Source of the DNA: Chitinophagaceae bacterium PMP191F
GTDB taxonomy: Bacteria; Bacteroidota; Bacteroidia; Chitinophagales; Chitinophagaceae
Length of the DNA: 64,000 nt
Assembly (NCBI GenBank): GCA_001302245.1
Contig: LGYU01000013.1
Coordinates: forward strand, 62,001-126,000
Direction: 5' to 3'
Both the position numbers and the translations under genes were made by a program. Below the pieces are notes generated by a model. That model did not search any database, had not been told where the DNA came from, and was given only the letters and a program-made list of their open reading frames with translations. Positions 9,626 through 19,554 of the stretch are shown here, in pieces (the first letter of the stretch is position 1; each line of letters starts with the position of its first letter).

Positions 9626-12544
9626 TTACTTTACCGACAACAAAAAATCATACAACGTAATATCGCCGGTAAGATTCAGCTTTTTACGCAACCTGTACCG
9701 GCTGATCTCCACACCCCGTACGGAGATGTTCATCAGCTGTGCAATTTCTTTAGAAGTAAGGTTCATACGCAGGTAGGCGCATAACTTCAGGTCTGTATTG
9801 GTGAGTTGTGGAAATTTATTCTTCAACAGGTCCAGGAAGTTATTGTGCACCTGGTCAAAGTGAGTGGCAAAATGTTCCCAGTCCTCCTCGTTGTTCTCAG
9901 CTTCATCCAGCAGGCGCAATACTCTTTTAAAATTGGCTGCCTGGGCCGGTGAATCTATCTTTTTTACAGATTGTAGTAATTCTTCTTTTATACGCGACAA
10001 TACTTTTCCTCTTTCAACAAGGTGCATGGTAGCACTGGCCAACTCTTTGTTTTTAAACTGTACTTCTGTTTCCAGTTTTTCATTCTGCAGCTTGATCAGT
10101 TCTTTTTCGTTGCGGTCTATTTCCAGTTGGTGCAGATAGCGAAGTTTTTCCTGTTCTTTCTGGTGTTTCAGTTTCTGGTCAATAAACTTTTCTTTCTGTT
10201 TACGCATCATGAACAGGATAAAACCTACCAGCAATAACACATAGATACAAATAGCAGGAATGCTCTGGTACCAGGGCGGCAGTATTTCAAAAGCATATTT
10301 TACCGGGGCTGATTCTGTGCTCAGGTTGTTGCGGGCCTTTACAATGAAAGTATAATGTCCCGGTGGCAGGTTGGTGTATTCTTTTTCTGTTTTCTGGGTC
10401 CATTCAGACCATGTTTTGTCAAACCCCTGGAGCTGGAAACTGTATTCAATATTGTTCTCCTGCTCGTATGAAGTGGAAGCAAACTCAAAATGGAAATTGT
10501 TGTACCTGTGCGACAGGCGGATAATATTCTTATCACTCTGTTCGGGTAGTATTTTATCTGCATTGGCAAAATAACCGCCAAATACCAGGCTGTCTTTTTT
10601 ATCGCCGGTAGCTTTTACCTCACCGATCAATACAGTTAGGGCATGACCAGATTTAATGTATTTTTTATAGTTGATATGATAGATACCTTTCTCGGCACCG
10701 ACAAAAACATTCTCTGCATTGTAGGGATAAATGCTTTCAAACCCGCCCACTATTTTGCCATTCAGTTCAGAAAAATAGATAATGGAATATGGCTTGTCAT
10801 TAGTCGGTTTCTGAAAATCAATGATGCCAACCCGCTTGTTATTTACAAACCAGATATTGCCACTGTTATCTTCGGTAACGAATTTGATGGGGATGGCGTT
10901 CAGTATATTAAACAGGGAAGGAGATGGTCTGAACTTGTCATTGGTTTCATCGTATTCATATAATCCCGCATCGGTGGCTACGATCATGCGGCTTTTGATG
11001 CGGAATACAAAATTATTAAGGTCAGAAGGTAGCCCTTCTTTTTGTCCGTACAGTTTAGAATCCACCACACTGTCGCCTTTGATGGTAACCTTATATACGC
11101 CGCGATAAGGATGCGAACACCAGATCACATTGTCATTATCCAGGGCAATAAAACGCAATGATTCAAATAAACCCAGCAAATGCCTGGCGTTGGTAAATTT
11201 TGTACCGGAAAAATGCATCAGGCGAAGGCCGTTGTAAGATCCCAGCAATACAGAAGGACTGGGGTTGATAGATGACAGCGGTACATATTGCCAGGAGCCA
11301 ACATCTTTCAGGATCGGCTTAGCTACATCGCCTTCCACCTCAAAAGTACCTTCGTGATGTCCCATCAGCAGTTGTTCATTGACCTCAGAAAGATTCCATA
11401 CCTGTCCTTTGGTACCGGTAACAAACGAAAAGCTGCTTTTGGTAAAACTGAGATCGTGTTCTTCATTGTTCAGTGGTGCGCAATACAATCCGCCGGAAGT
11501 GCCTACATACAAACGGTTGTTAAAAATGCGGATGGCGTACGAGGAGAAAAGATTCTTTTTGTCGGGATAGATATGTTTTACGGCAGTATTATACCGCACC
11601 AGGTCAATACCATTGTCCAGCCCCAGCCACAGGTTGCGGTTGTTGTCTGAAAAGATCTTCAGCACGTTGTTGTTCTGCAGTCCTTCCTGTACTGAAAATA
11701 CCTGTATGATCCTGCCCCGGGCATCAAGAAGATAACAGCCTTCGGACGTAGTGCCGATGGCAAGCTGATCATCCTGCAGCGCAATGGCACTGTAAATACG
11801 GCTGCTGAAAAAAACAGCATCGGCTTCGGTGGGCTTTGCTATCAGTTTCTGATTGTGCAGGTAAAAAATGCCGTTTTTAAGTGTAGTGACTAATAAGGTA
11901 TCATTCCGTTCGTAAAGAATAGAGGTCACCAGCATGTTCTTATCGGCAAAATCCTTGCAGGCAGTTTCCCAGCTATTGCTGCCGGTGTTGAATTTCAGCA
12001 ATCCCCCACGCATTTCCTGTGCATACAAACCATGTTCGGTTTTGCATAAAAAACGCCATTCTTCCGGTGCATTATAGGTACGTATGGTACCATCCTTTAG
12101 CTGGAAGATCTTATTGAATGCCCTGAAAAAAACACTCCCGTTGTACATTACAATATTCCAGATGTCGGCAAACTGCCGCTCCTTTTGCGGAATTAAAGGC
12201 TTTAACGAAGTGTACTTAAGCTGTCCATGTTCATCCGGGAAAAAATAGCCCAATTCATCCTGCGCACCTATATAAATCCTTCCATCCTTATCGATCAGAA
12301 CAGACCGCATACGGGTGCCATTAGGGATAGGGTACAGTTTCCAGTACTTCCCGTTAAAGGTGAGCAACCCATCATTATTGGCGCAATACGCCATTCCTTT
12401 TTCATCCATCTGGATGTCCCAGGTCTGGCTACCGCCATTGAATTGTTGTTTGGTATAATTAATAATCTCCGGAAAACCGATGGTATTCTGGGCTTTTAAA
12501 AGCAGGGGGAAGCAGGCAATAAGGCAAAGCAATAGTGTTCTCAT
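9626..12544 (-). CDS. Membrane-spanning regulator: beta-propeller / Y_Y_Y sensor with LuxR-like DNA-binding domain
   Basis: A 972-residue one-component regulator. It has a signal peptide (ends LLLKAQ), a periplasmic two-component-regulator-type beta-propeller (about 25-690, with repeats such as NRNLWLGLDNGIDLVRYN and NSGNIWFVNNKRVGI), a Y_Y_Y domain (NNIEYSFQLQGFD ... YTNLPPGHYTFIVKARN) and one membrane helix near 763-780. A charged coiled coil (about 781-870) follows, then a C-terminal HTH (about 913-965: LTSKEIAQLMNISVRGVEISRYRLRKKL). No histidine kinase, ATPase or receiver motif is present, unlike classic hybrid two-component PUL regulators. The gene lies between the two PULs and is divergent from PUL 2, so it probably senses a glycan product and controls PUL 2, perhaps PUL 1 as well. 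Confidence 0.9.
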   Translation of the reverse strand: MRTLLLCLIACFPLLLKAQNTIGFPEIINYTKQQFNGGSQTWDIQMDEKGMAYCANNDGLLTFNGKYWKLYPIPNGTRMRSVLIDKDGRIYIGAQDELGYFFPDEHGQLKYTSLKPLIPQKERQFADIWNIVMYNGSVFFRAFNKIFQLKDGTIRTYNAPEEWRFLCKTEHGLYAQEMRGGLLKFNTGSNSWETACKDFADKNMLVTSILYERNDTLLVTTLKNGIFYLHNQKLIAKPTEADAVFFSSRIYSAIALQDDQLAIGTTSEGCYLLDARGRIIQVFSVQEGLQNNNVLKIFSDNNRNLWLGLDNGIDLVRYNTAVKHIYPDKKNLFSSYAIRIFNNRLYVGTSGGLYCAPLNNEEHDLSFTKSSFSFVTGTKGQVWNLSEVNEQLLMGHHEGTFEVEGDVAKPILKDVGSWQYVPLSSINPSPSVLLGSYNGLRLMHFSGTKFTNARHLLGLFESLRFIALDNDNVIWCSHPYRGVYKVTIKGDSVVDSKLYGQKEGLPSDLNNFVFRIKSRMIVATDAGLYEYDETNDKFRPSPSLFNILNAIPIKFVTEDNSGNIWFVNNKRVGIIDFQKPTNDKPYSIIYFSELNGKIVGGFESIYPYNAENVFVGAEKGIYHINYKKYIKSGHALTVLIGEVKATGDKKDSLVFGGYFANADKILPEQSDKNIIRLSHRYNNFHFEFASTSYEQENNIEYSFQLQGFDKTWSEWTQKTEKEYTNLPPGHYTFIVKARNNLSTESAPVKYAFEILPPWYQSIPAICIYVLLLVGFILFMMRKQKEKFIDQKLKHQKEQEKLRYLHQLEIDRNEKELIKLQNEKLETEVQFKNKELASATMHLVERGKVLSRIKEELLQSVKKIDSPAQAANFKRVLRLLDEAENNEEDWEHFATHFDQVHNNFLDLLKNKFPQLTNTDLKLCAYLRMNLTSKEIAQLMNISVRGVEISRYRLRKKLNLTGDITLYDFLLSVK

Positions 12545-12594
12545 GATAGCTAGGCAAAATCGGTAAATAAATATAGCAAAACTTCCATGATGTA

Positions 12595-12659
12595 GTATTG
12601 ATGTAGTTGAATTTTATTGATTATCAACTGATTACTTTTAATTGATGAGGTATTGATGT
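12595..12659. promoter_or_regulatory. Putative operator region: 10-bp direct repeats and a small palindrome
   Basis: GTATTGATGT occurs at 12595-12604 and again at 12650-12659, 55 bases apart. Between them is the palindrome TTGATTATCAA (12617-12627) and a -7-like box TACTTTTA (12633-12640, one mismatch to TAnnTTTG). The stretch lies between the divergent regulator and SusC genes, where the regulator would be expected to bind. Function is inferred. Confidence 0.4.
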
Positions 12660-12780
12660 GCCCGTAAACTTTCAATTGCAGTAGTTTAAAATGAAATTTG
12701 TTAACATATTTAACGATTCGCGGAAAATTTCCTGTAAGCCAAAATCCACTTTTAACTAACTACCAAAAAATTGCTTGTGT

Positions 12781-15700
12781 ATGAAAAAAAAGTACGTCCT
12801 CAGCGTCCTTCTCTTTCTCCTATGTGCCGCTGTATGGGCCCAGCAAACAAGGGTCAACAGCGAACTCCGTGTAAGCGGTAAGGTTTTAGACAAACTTTCC
12901 AACCAACCTCTCCCCGCAGTTACTGTTTCTATTAAAGGCACCACTTTAGCCACTGTTACAGATGCTACCGGCAACTTTACTATTAATGTAAAGCAGGCAG
13001 GCGCCGTTCTGGTTTTCACTTTTGCCGGCATGCAGCAGCAGGAATATGTCGTAACCAAAGCTGGTGATCCCATTGCCATTTACCTGTCCGACAAAAATGC
13101 GAATATGGATGAGGTTGTAGTGGTTGGCTATGGTACACAAAAGAAAAGTGTATTGACCGGTGCCATCACCAGTGTTAAAGCCTCTGACCTGGAAAACATG
13201 CCTATTATGCGTGTGGAACAGGCATTACAGGGACGCACTTCCGGTCTTACTATTGCAGCCAGTTCAGGACAACCCGGTTCCAGTTCTACCGTACGTGTGC
13301 GTGGTACTACTTCTATCAACGGTGGCGCCAGCGATCCGCTGTATGTAGTAGATGGAATGATCGTAGACGTAGGCGGTATTGACTACCTGAACCAGAATGA
13401 CATTGAGTCTATTGAAGTATTGAAAGATGCTGCTTCGGCAGCTATTTATGGTGCCCGTGCTTCTGCCGGTGTAATATTGATCACCACCAAAAAAGGCAAA
13501 TCGGGCAATCTGCAGCTTAATTACAACGGCTACTATGGTACGCAGGCCCCGGCACACAGGCTGAAGCTGTTAAATGCCACACAGTATGCCACACTGCGTA
13601 ACGAAGCTTCTGTAGCAGGTGGCGGCGATGTCGTTTACAGCAATCCGCAGGCATTGGGCAAGGGTACCGACTGGCAGGATGCTATTTTTAACAATGATGC
13701 CCGTATGCAGAACCACGAACTGAGCCTGAGTGGTGGCAACGACAAGTCTACTTACTATGCATCTTTTGGTTACTATACACAGGATGGTATAGTGGCCACA
13801 GACATTTCCAAATACAAAAGGTTCAACATACGGTTGAACTCAACCCACAAGATCAAAAAATGGTTAACCTTCGGCAACAACGTTGGTTATTCCTATATCA
13901 AAAGTCAGGGATTGGGTAATACCAACGGCGAATTTGGTGGTCCGTTGTCCTCAGCCATCAACCTGGACCCTATTACTCCTATTGTGATTACCGATCCATC
14001 AGTAGCCAATGCACCACCTTACAGCACCAAACAGGTAGTAAGAGACGGGAAGGGCAATCCTTATGGCATTTCTACTACAGTAGAGCAGGAGATGAGCAAC
14101 CCGCTTGCTTATATCAAAGTGCATGAAGGCAACTATGGCTGGTCTGATAATATAGTAGGCAACGCCTATCTTGAAGTAGAGCCTATCAAAGGATTAAAGA
14201 TCCGTTCCAATGTAGGCGGTAAACTTTCTTTCTGGGGCAGTGAATCATTCAACCCTGTAGTATACCTGAATGCTGTAAGCTCCACTACCAATAATAGTTT
14301 TTACCGTGAAACACACAGGGGTATTAACTGGACATGGGAAAATACAGCATCTTACTCACGTACTTTCGGCAGTCACAACATTACAGCATTGGTTGGTACT
14401 GGTGCCTATGTTGAAAATAATGCCCGTGCTACCGGTGTTACTTACTTCAATCTGCCGGTCAATACGTTCAAAGAAGCATCAATGAACTACAGCACTGCAC
14501 AGGCTAATAAAGATGCCTGGGGTAGTGAAGGAGTGTTGCACAAAGTAAGCTCACTGTATGGTCGTTTAACCTACGACTTCCGCGAGAAATACCTGTTCAC
14601 CGGTATTATACGTCGTGATGGTTCTTCCCGTTTCGGTAATAATAATAAATATGGTTACTTCCCGTCCGGTTCAGTAGGTTGGGTTATATCTCGGGAAGAT
14701 TTCTTTCCTGCAGGTAAAGATGTATCCTTCCTGAAACTCCGTGCTTCATACGGTATTACAGGTAATGATAATATCGGCGACTTCCAGTATGTATCTACCA
14801 TTGGCGGCGGACGCAACTATACTTTCGGTTATGACAACTACTTAATTGGTTACAGTCCCAACGGACCGGCTAACCCCGATCTGAAATGGGAACAGACCAG
14901 CCAGCTGAATATTGGCGTGGACGCGGTTCTATTCCGCGACCTCTCTGTTACACTGGACTGGTATAAAAAGAAAACCACCGGCATTCTGCAGGTGATTACT
15001 ATTCCTGCCTATGTGGGTACCGGTAATCCTTCCGGCAACGTAGCAGATATGGAAAATACCGGTGTGGAACTGGAATTGGGATATAATAAAAAAGTTGGTG
15101 AAGTAAACCTGAATGTAAAAGGTAATGTATCATATCTGCGCAACAGGGTTACATATCTTGGCCAGGGTAAAGAATACCTGTCTGGCGGAGCTACTGTACA
15201 GAATACAGCTTATCCGCTTACACGTGTACAGGTTGATCATCCTATTGGTGCTTTCTACGGTTTCCAGACACTGGGCATCTTCCAGACACAACAGGAAATC
15301 GATGCTTACGTGGGTAAGAACGGAACAAAAATTCAGCCCGATGCCAAACCCGGCGACTTTAAATGGGCCGACAGAAATGGCAGTGGTGGCATTGATGAAG
15401 CAGACCGTACTTTCATTGGCGATCCTACACCTACCTGGACATACGGGTTCACCATCAACGTGAACTGGAAACATTTTGATCTGCTGGTATTCTCACAAGG
15501 CGTTGCCGGTAATGATATATATAATGGTCTGCGCCGTTTGGATATTGCCAATGCCAACTGGACAACAGCAGCGCTGAACCGCTGGACTGGCCCGGGTTCA
15601 TCTAATAATTTCCCCCGCTTAACAACAGATGACAAGAACGGAAACTTTAAAAATCCATCTCCGTTCTACCTGTCAAGCGGTGCTTATTTCAGGATTAAAA

Positions 15701-15909
15701 CATTACAGATCGGTTACACGTTGCCAGCTTCTGTCAGTGGTAAAGCCGGCTTATCAAGAGCACGTATTTACCTGAGCAGCGGTAACCTGGTAACCTTTAC
15801 CAAATACACCGGCTTCGATCCTGAGATCGGTGGCAGCAGCTACGGTATAGATCGTGGTATCTATCCGCAGGCACGTTCATTTATGGTGGGCTTAAATCTT
15901 GGTCTGTAA
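12781..15909 (+). CDS. SusC/RagA-type TonB-dependent outer-membrane transporter (PUL 2)
   Basis: I use the ATG at 12781 (1042 residues), which opens the signal peptide; a TTG two codons upstream is less likely. After the signal (ends AVWAQ) comes a carboxypeptidase-regulatory-like domain (about 28-105: VSGKVLDKLSNQPLPAVTVSIKG). The hinge MDEVVVVGYGTQKKSVLTGAI matches the usual SusC TonB-box region. The plug holds VRVRGTTSINGGASDPLYVVD, and the barrel ends in FMVGLNLGL. It should import oligosaccharides released by the surface enzymes of this locus. A SusD gene starts 19 bases after the stop, and seven more PUL genes follow on the same strand. Confidence 0.96.
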   Translation: MKKKYVLSVLLFLLCAAVWAQQTRVNSELRVSGKVLDKLSNQPLPAVTVSIKGTTLATVTDATGNFTINVKQAGAVLVFTFAGMQQQEYVVTKAGDPIAIYLSDKNANMDEVVVVGYGTQKKSVLTGAITSVKASDLENMPIMRVEQALQGRTSGLTIAASSGQPGSSSTVRVRGTTSINGGASDPLYVVDGMIVDVGGIDYLNQNDIESIEVLKDAASAAIYGARASAGVILITTKKGKSGNLQLNYNGYYGTQAPAHRLKLLNATQYATLRNEASVAGGGDVVYSNPQALGKGTDWQDAIFNNDARMQNHELSLSGGNDKSTYYASFGYYTQDGIVATDISKYKRFNIRLNSTHKIKKWLTFGNNVGYSYIKSQGLGNTNGEFGGPLSSAINLDPITPIVITDPSVANAPPYSTKQVVRDGKGNPYGISTTVEQEMSNPLAYIKVHEGNYGWSDNIVGNAYLEVEPIKGLKIRSNVGGKLSFWGSESFNPVVYLNAVSSTTNNSFYRETHRGINWTWENTASYSRTFGSHNITALVGTGAYVENNARATGVTYFNLPVNTFKEASMNYSTAQANKDAWGSEGVLHKVSSLYGRLTYDFREKYLFTGIIRRDGSSRFGNNNKYGYFPSGSVGWVISREDFFPAGKDVSFLKLRASYGITGNDNIGDFQYVSTIGGGRNYTFGYDNYLIGYSPNGPANPDLKWEQTSQLNIGVDAVLFRDLSVTLDWYKKKTTGILQVITIPAYVGTGNPSGNVADMENTGVELELGYNKKVGEVNLNVKGNVSYLRNRVTYLGQGKEYLSGGATVQNTAYPLTRVQVDHPIGAFYGFQTLGIFQTQQEIDAYVGKNGTKIQPDAKPGDFKWADRNGSGGIDEADRTFIGDPTPTWTYGFTINVNWKHFDLLVFSQGVAGNDIYNGLRRLDIANANWTTAALNRWTGPGSSNNFPRLTTDDKNGNFKNPSPFYLSSGAYFRIKTLQIGYTLPASVSGKAGLSRARIYLSSGNLVTFTKYTGFDPEIGGSSYGIDRGIYPQARSFMVGLNLGL

Positions 15910-15928
15910 TTTTTAAAAACTATTTACC

Positions 15929-17440
15929 ATGAAACGTATCTCTTTTAAACATATAATGATCCTGGTACTTGCAGGGTACACGTTTGGAGGTTGTAATAAA
16001 AGCTTCCTGGATGTAGATCCGAAAGGTCTTAGTCTTGAATCAAATTATTATTCCAATCCATCAGAGGCTATGGCGGCAGTAATTGCAGCGTATGATCCTC
16101 TGGGCATGGAAGCCGCCGGAACCTATGCCAACAAACTGGGGCCGTTGAATGCGGCTTCTGATGACTGTTATGCAGGTGGCGGTTCCAACAGTGATATGAA
16201 TACCTGGCAGGCATGGAACAACTATTCACTGGATCCAGCCATTGGTCCTCAAATGGAATTCTGGACACGCAATTTTACCGGTGTATCACGCGCCAATGTG
16301 GTACTGGCCAAAATTCCCGGTGTACCTGGTTTAAGCGATGCGCTGAAAACAAGGTATATAGCAGAAGCAAAATTCCTGCGTGCCTATTATTATTTTGATC
16401 TGTTACGTTTGTTCAAGAACATTCCGTTGTTCACTGCACCGCTGGCTACTGAGCAGATCTACAGCCAGAAACAGGCAGACCCTGCAAAGGTTTACGAGCA
16501 GATAGAAGCAGATCTTAAAGATGCTATCAATGGATTGCCCAATACTGTACCTGCTGCCTCAGAAGGTGGCCGTGCTACAGCCGGTGCAGCCAAAGCACTG
16601 TTGGGAAAAGTGATCATTTACCAGAACAATACCGGCCGTATGCTGGAAGCAGCTAACCTGCTGGAAGATGTGAATAAGGTGGGAAATGTATATGGTTATT
16701 CATTGCAGCCACACTTTGCTGATATTTTCAGTCCGGATAACAAATTCAACAGCGAGTCCATTTTTGAAATAGTACACACGTCAGTTGCCAACAGCAGCTG
16801 GGGTGGTTGGCCGAATTTTGAAGGAAACGTGTTTACACAAATGATCGGGGCAAGGGGCTATTCTGGCCCTACTTACCAGTCTGGTTGGGGTTTTGATGTA
16901 ATAACTCTTGACCTGGTGAATGTAATGAAGAACGATCCGCGTTATCCGGCTACCATTGTCAACATGGACAGTTTGCAGACCGCTGGTGTTTGCAGCTACT
17001 CACCCAGTTACCAGAACACAGGTTACTTTATACAGAAGTTTGCGCCGCTTACCAAATGGCGTAGCACCGGTGGTGGTAATGCGGAGTTGAACTATCCCAA
17101 CGATGTGATTGAGATACGACTGGCAGATACTTACCTGCTGGAAGCTGAGGCGCTAGTACGTGGCAATGGTGATCTTACCAAGGCTGCATACTATCTCAAT
17201 GCTGTACGTGGCCGGGTAGGGTTGACCGGTGTAGCTGCTACGCTTGATAACATTTATAACGAGCGTCGGCTGGAACTGGCAACAGAAGGTCACCGCTGGT
17301 TTGACCTGGTGCGTACCGGAAAAGCCGCTACAGTACTGGCGTCAAAAGGATTTAAACCCAATAAACATGAACTGCTGCCCATACCACTGGCGGAGCTGAC
17401 CAATACACAATTGGTACAGAACCCCGGCTATGTACAGTAA
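15929..17440 (+). CDS. SusD/RagB-family glycan-binding lipoprotein (PUL 2)
   Basis: 503 residues with a lipoprotein signal whose lipobox is TFGGC (Cys at about residue 22), followed by NKSFLDVDPKG, the common SusD N-terminus. The core helices (YIAEAKFLRAYYYFDLLRLF) and the C-terminal block (DVIEIRLADTYLLEAEALVRG, then NERRLELATEGHRWFDLVRTG and HELLPIPLAEL) are typical of the family. It should sit on the cell surface over the preceding SusC and bind beta-glucan chains, judging from the enzymes downstream. The substrate is inferred from the locus, not from this sequence. Confidence 0.96.
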   Translation: MKRISFKHIMILVLAGYTFGGCNKSFLDVDPKGLSLESNYYSNPSEAMAAVIAAYDPLGMEAAGTYANKLGPLNAASDDCYAGGGSNSDMNTWQAWNNYSLDPAIGPQMEFWTRNFTGVSRANVVLAKIPGVPGLSDALKTRYIAEAKFLRAYYYFDLLRLFKNIPLFTAPLATEQIYSQKQADPAKVYEQIEADLKDAINGLPNTVPAASEGGRATAGAAKALLGKVIIYQNNTGRMLEAANLLEDVNKVGNVYGYSLQPHFADIFSPDNKFNSESIFEIVHTSVANSSWGGWPNFEGNVFTQMIGARGYSGPTYQSGWGFDVITLDLVNVMKNDPRYPATIVNMDSLQTAGVCSYSPSYQNTGYFIQKFAPLTKWRSTGGGNAELNYPNDVIEIRLADTYLLEAEALVRGNGDLTKAAYYLNAVRGRVGLTGVAATLDNIYNERRLELATEGHRWFDLVRTGKAATVLASKGFKPNKHELLPIPLAELTNTQLVQNPGYVQ

Positions 17441-17571
17441 TTGTTGCATAAAGCTAATCCCGGGGGTTGAAAGATAGCAGGCAGCCCCTGCCAAAGAATA
17501 TACCTCCGGGGTTGATTGTAACATTATTCCGGTTTTTTTAATTAACTGGTTTATCCCTAAATACTTTTATC

Positions 17572-18432
17572 ATGAAACCTTGTATCAATCGTACATTATT
17601 ATATATGTGGGCCTCAGCGGGCCTGTTGCTGGCCGGTTGTGCCAAAGAATCAGTGAATGAAAATCTTGGCAGTCTGCCTGCTACTGCTTTCACAGCTACC
17701 CCATTGGCAAGTAATCCCAACCAGGTAGTATTTAAAAGTACCACTTCCGGTGCTTTTGAATGGAGATGGGATTTTGGCGGCGCTGGTAAATCATTTAAGG
17801 AAACCGACACTTTCCTGTTTATGAGTAAAGGTGATTACAATATTGTATTGAAAGCTTTTAACAGGGCAGGGTATACTGCTATCACCCAAAAAGTAACCAT
17901 TGCTGCTGATTTTGCGGGTATCAATGTTTTAAAAGGAGAAGATATGACCGCTGCCAGTACAGCACAATGGACGGTGCAAAGCACGGGTTCTACATTAACA
18001 ACTACTGCCTGGAATACTGACGGTTTGAAATTCTCTAACGGAACGGGTTCAGCACAAACCAATGTGGCTGTATGGCAGGCTGCAACTGTTAAAAAAGGCA
18101 AGAATTATAAATTTTCAGCCAATGTAAAGGGATCCGGTGCCACCAACACCTGGTTTGAAGTGTACCTGGGTACTACCAAACCTACAGCAGGTGCTGATTA
18201 TTCCGATAACAAATTCATTGCACTCAATACATGGTCTGGTTGCGGAGCAGCAGCCTTCAATGGTAACCTGGCTACTATTGGTTGTGATGGTAGCGGTAAA
18301 GATAAAGCCGGTGCAGTAACGTTTACCAGCGATGGTACCATTTACGTGGTGCTGAAAGTGGGAAGCTGGGATGGCAACCTTGGGGCAAGCGGCATTACCG
18401 TTTCCAACGTGCGTTTGGCAGAACTACCATAA
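17572..18432 (+). CDS. Surface glycan-binding lipoprotein with PKD-like and carbohydrate-binding-like domains
   Basis: A 286-residue predicted lipoprotein (lipobox LLAGC, Cys at about residue 23). Residues about 38-107 form a PKD-like module, with FEWRWDFGG and the typical SKGDYNIVLKAFNRAGYTAI ending. Residues about 115-286 look like a CBM4/9-type jelly roll (KKGKNYKFSANVKG, FEVYLGTTKP, VLKVGSWDGNLGASGITVSNVRL). No catalytic motif is visible. Its position directly after SusC/SusD is where surface glycan-binding proteins (SusE/SusF-like or SGBPs) are encoded, so it probably presents glucan to the SusCD complex and to the GH16 enzymes. The sugar specificity is a guess. Confidence 0.8.
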   Translation: MKPCINRTLLYMWASAGLLLAGCAKESVNENLGSLPATAFTATPLASNPNQVVFKSTTSGAFEWRWDFGGAGKSFKETDTFLFMSKGDYNIVLKAFNRAGYTAITQKVTIAADFAGINVLKGEDMTAASTAQWTVQSTGSTLTTTAWNTDGLKFSNGTGSAQTNVAVWQAATVKKGKNYKFSANVKGSGATNTWFEVYLGTTKPTAGADYSDNKFIALNTWSGCGAAAFNGNLATIGCDGSGKDKAGAVTFTSDGTIYVVLKVGSWDGNLGASGITVSNVRLAELP

Positions 18433-18560
18433 TGACAGGGATCAAATAAATACAAATGAGTAATTAGCCGGTGCTCCGTACAACCACATGTACCGGGGCA
18501 TTGAGGGGCCGGTAAGCGGTTGTGTCAGGAGCCCGGCAATTATATTATTCCATTCAACAG

Positions 18561-19415
18561 ATGAATATGAAAAAGTACTTAGCAACAGCCGGTGTAATAA
18601 CGGTGATCGTTTTTGCCTGTTCTTCCAAAAAAGATGACGGATCGGTGATCACGCCTCCGCAGGGTGTGGTAGATAAAGGCTGGGCCTTTGAAACAACACC
18701 TACCTGGGCCGATGAATTTGATTATACAGGAGCGCCCAATACTTCTAAATGGGATTATGACATTGGTGGCAGCGGATGGGGCAATAACGAACTGGAATAC
18801 TATACCAACAGTGTTAACAATGCCAGCGTAGCCAATGGTGTGCTGACCATCACTGCCCGTAAAGAATCAATGGGTGGAAGAAACTATACATCTGCCAGGA
18901 TGGTAACCCGTAACAAAGAAGATTTTTTATACGGACGTGTGGAAGTAAAAGCAAAACTGCCTGCAGGCAAAGGAACCTGGCCGGCTATATGGATGCTGCC
19001 TACAGACCGTGCTTATGGTGACTGGCCCAATTCCGGTGAGTTTGACATTATGGAGCATGTAGGCTATGATCCGAATAATATCCACGTGAGTGCGCATACA
19101 CAGAAGTACAATTTCAAAATAGGTAACCAGAAAACTGCTACCACTATTGTGCCTACTGCTTTGACCGATTTTCACCTGTATCGTGTAGACTGGACTCCCT
19201 ATGCATTGAGAGGGTATATAGATGATAAACTGATACTGACGTATGTAAATGAAGGTACAGGTTCTGCTGCTTATCCTTTTGACAAGCGTTTTCACCTGCT
19301 GCTGAACCTGGCAATTGGTGGTGACTGGGGTGGACAACAGGGCGTAGATGATTCTATTTTCCCCGTGTCGATGATAGTGGATTATGTGAGGGTATATAAG
19401 ATGATTGATAAATAG
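18561..19415 (+). CDS. GH16 endo-beta-glucanase lipoprotein (laminarinase-like)
   Basis: I take the ATG at 18561 (284 residues); another ATG lies two codons on, and the frame open to 18522 adds no signal. The lipobox is VFAC, so it is a lipoprotein. The catalytic signature GEFDIMEHV gives nucleophile Glu160, assisting Asp162 and acid/base Glu165. The flanking GTWPAIWMLP, WDYDIGGSGWGNNELEYY and FHLLLNLAIGGDWGG are typical of GH16 beta-1,3-glucanases. It likely cuts beta-1,3-glucan on the cell surface before import. It lies between the PKD lipoprotein and the GH5 gene in the PUL 2 operon. Confidence 0.93.
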   Translation: MNMKKYLATAGVITVIVFACSSKKDDGSVITPPQGVVDKGWAFETTPTWADEFDYTGAPNTSKWDYDIGGSGWGNNELEYYTNSVNNASVANGVLTITARKESMGGRNYTSARMVTRNKEDFLYGRVEVKAKLPAGKGTWPAIWMLPTDRAYGDWPNSGEFDIMEHVGYDPNNIHVSAHTQKYNFKIGNQKTATTIVPTALTDFHLYRVDWTPYALRGYIDDKLILTYVNEGTGSAAYPFDKRFHLLLNLAIGGDWGGQQGVDDSIFPVSMIVDYVRVYKMIDK

Positions 19416-19554
19416 CTGGGAGCATTTCTGTGATATTGTTATTCCGGGATTTCGGGATGTGATCCATAATGGTATAGCCTGTTACTAAAGTATTCCATGG
19501 TTAAGATCAATCCTCCAATCTCATAATCTATAAATCATCAATTAAAGAGGTATC

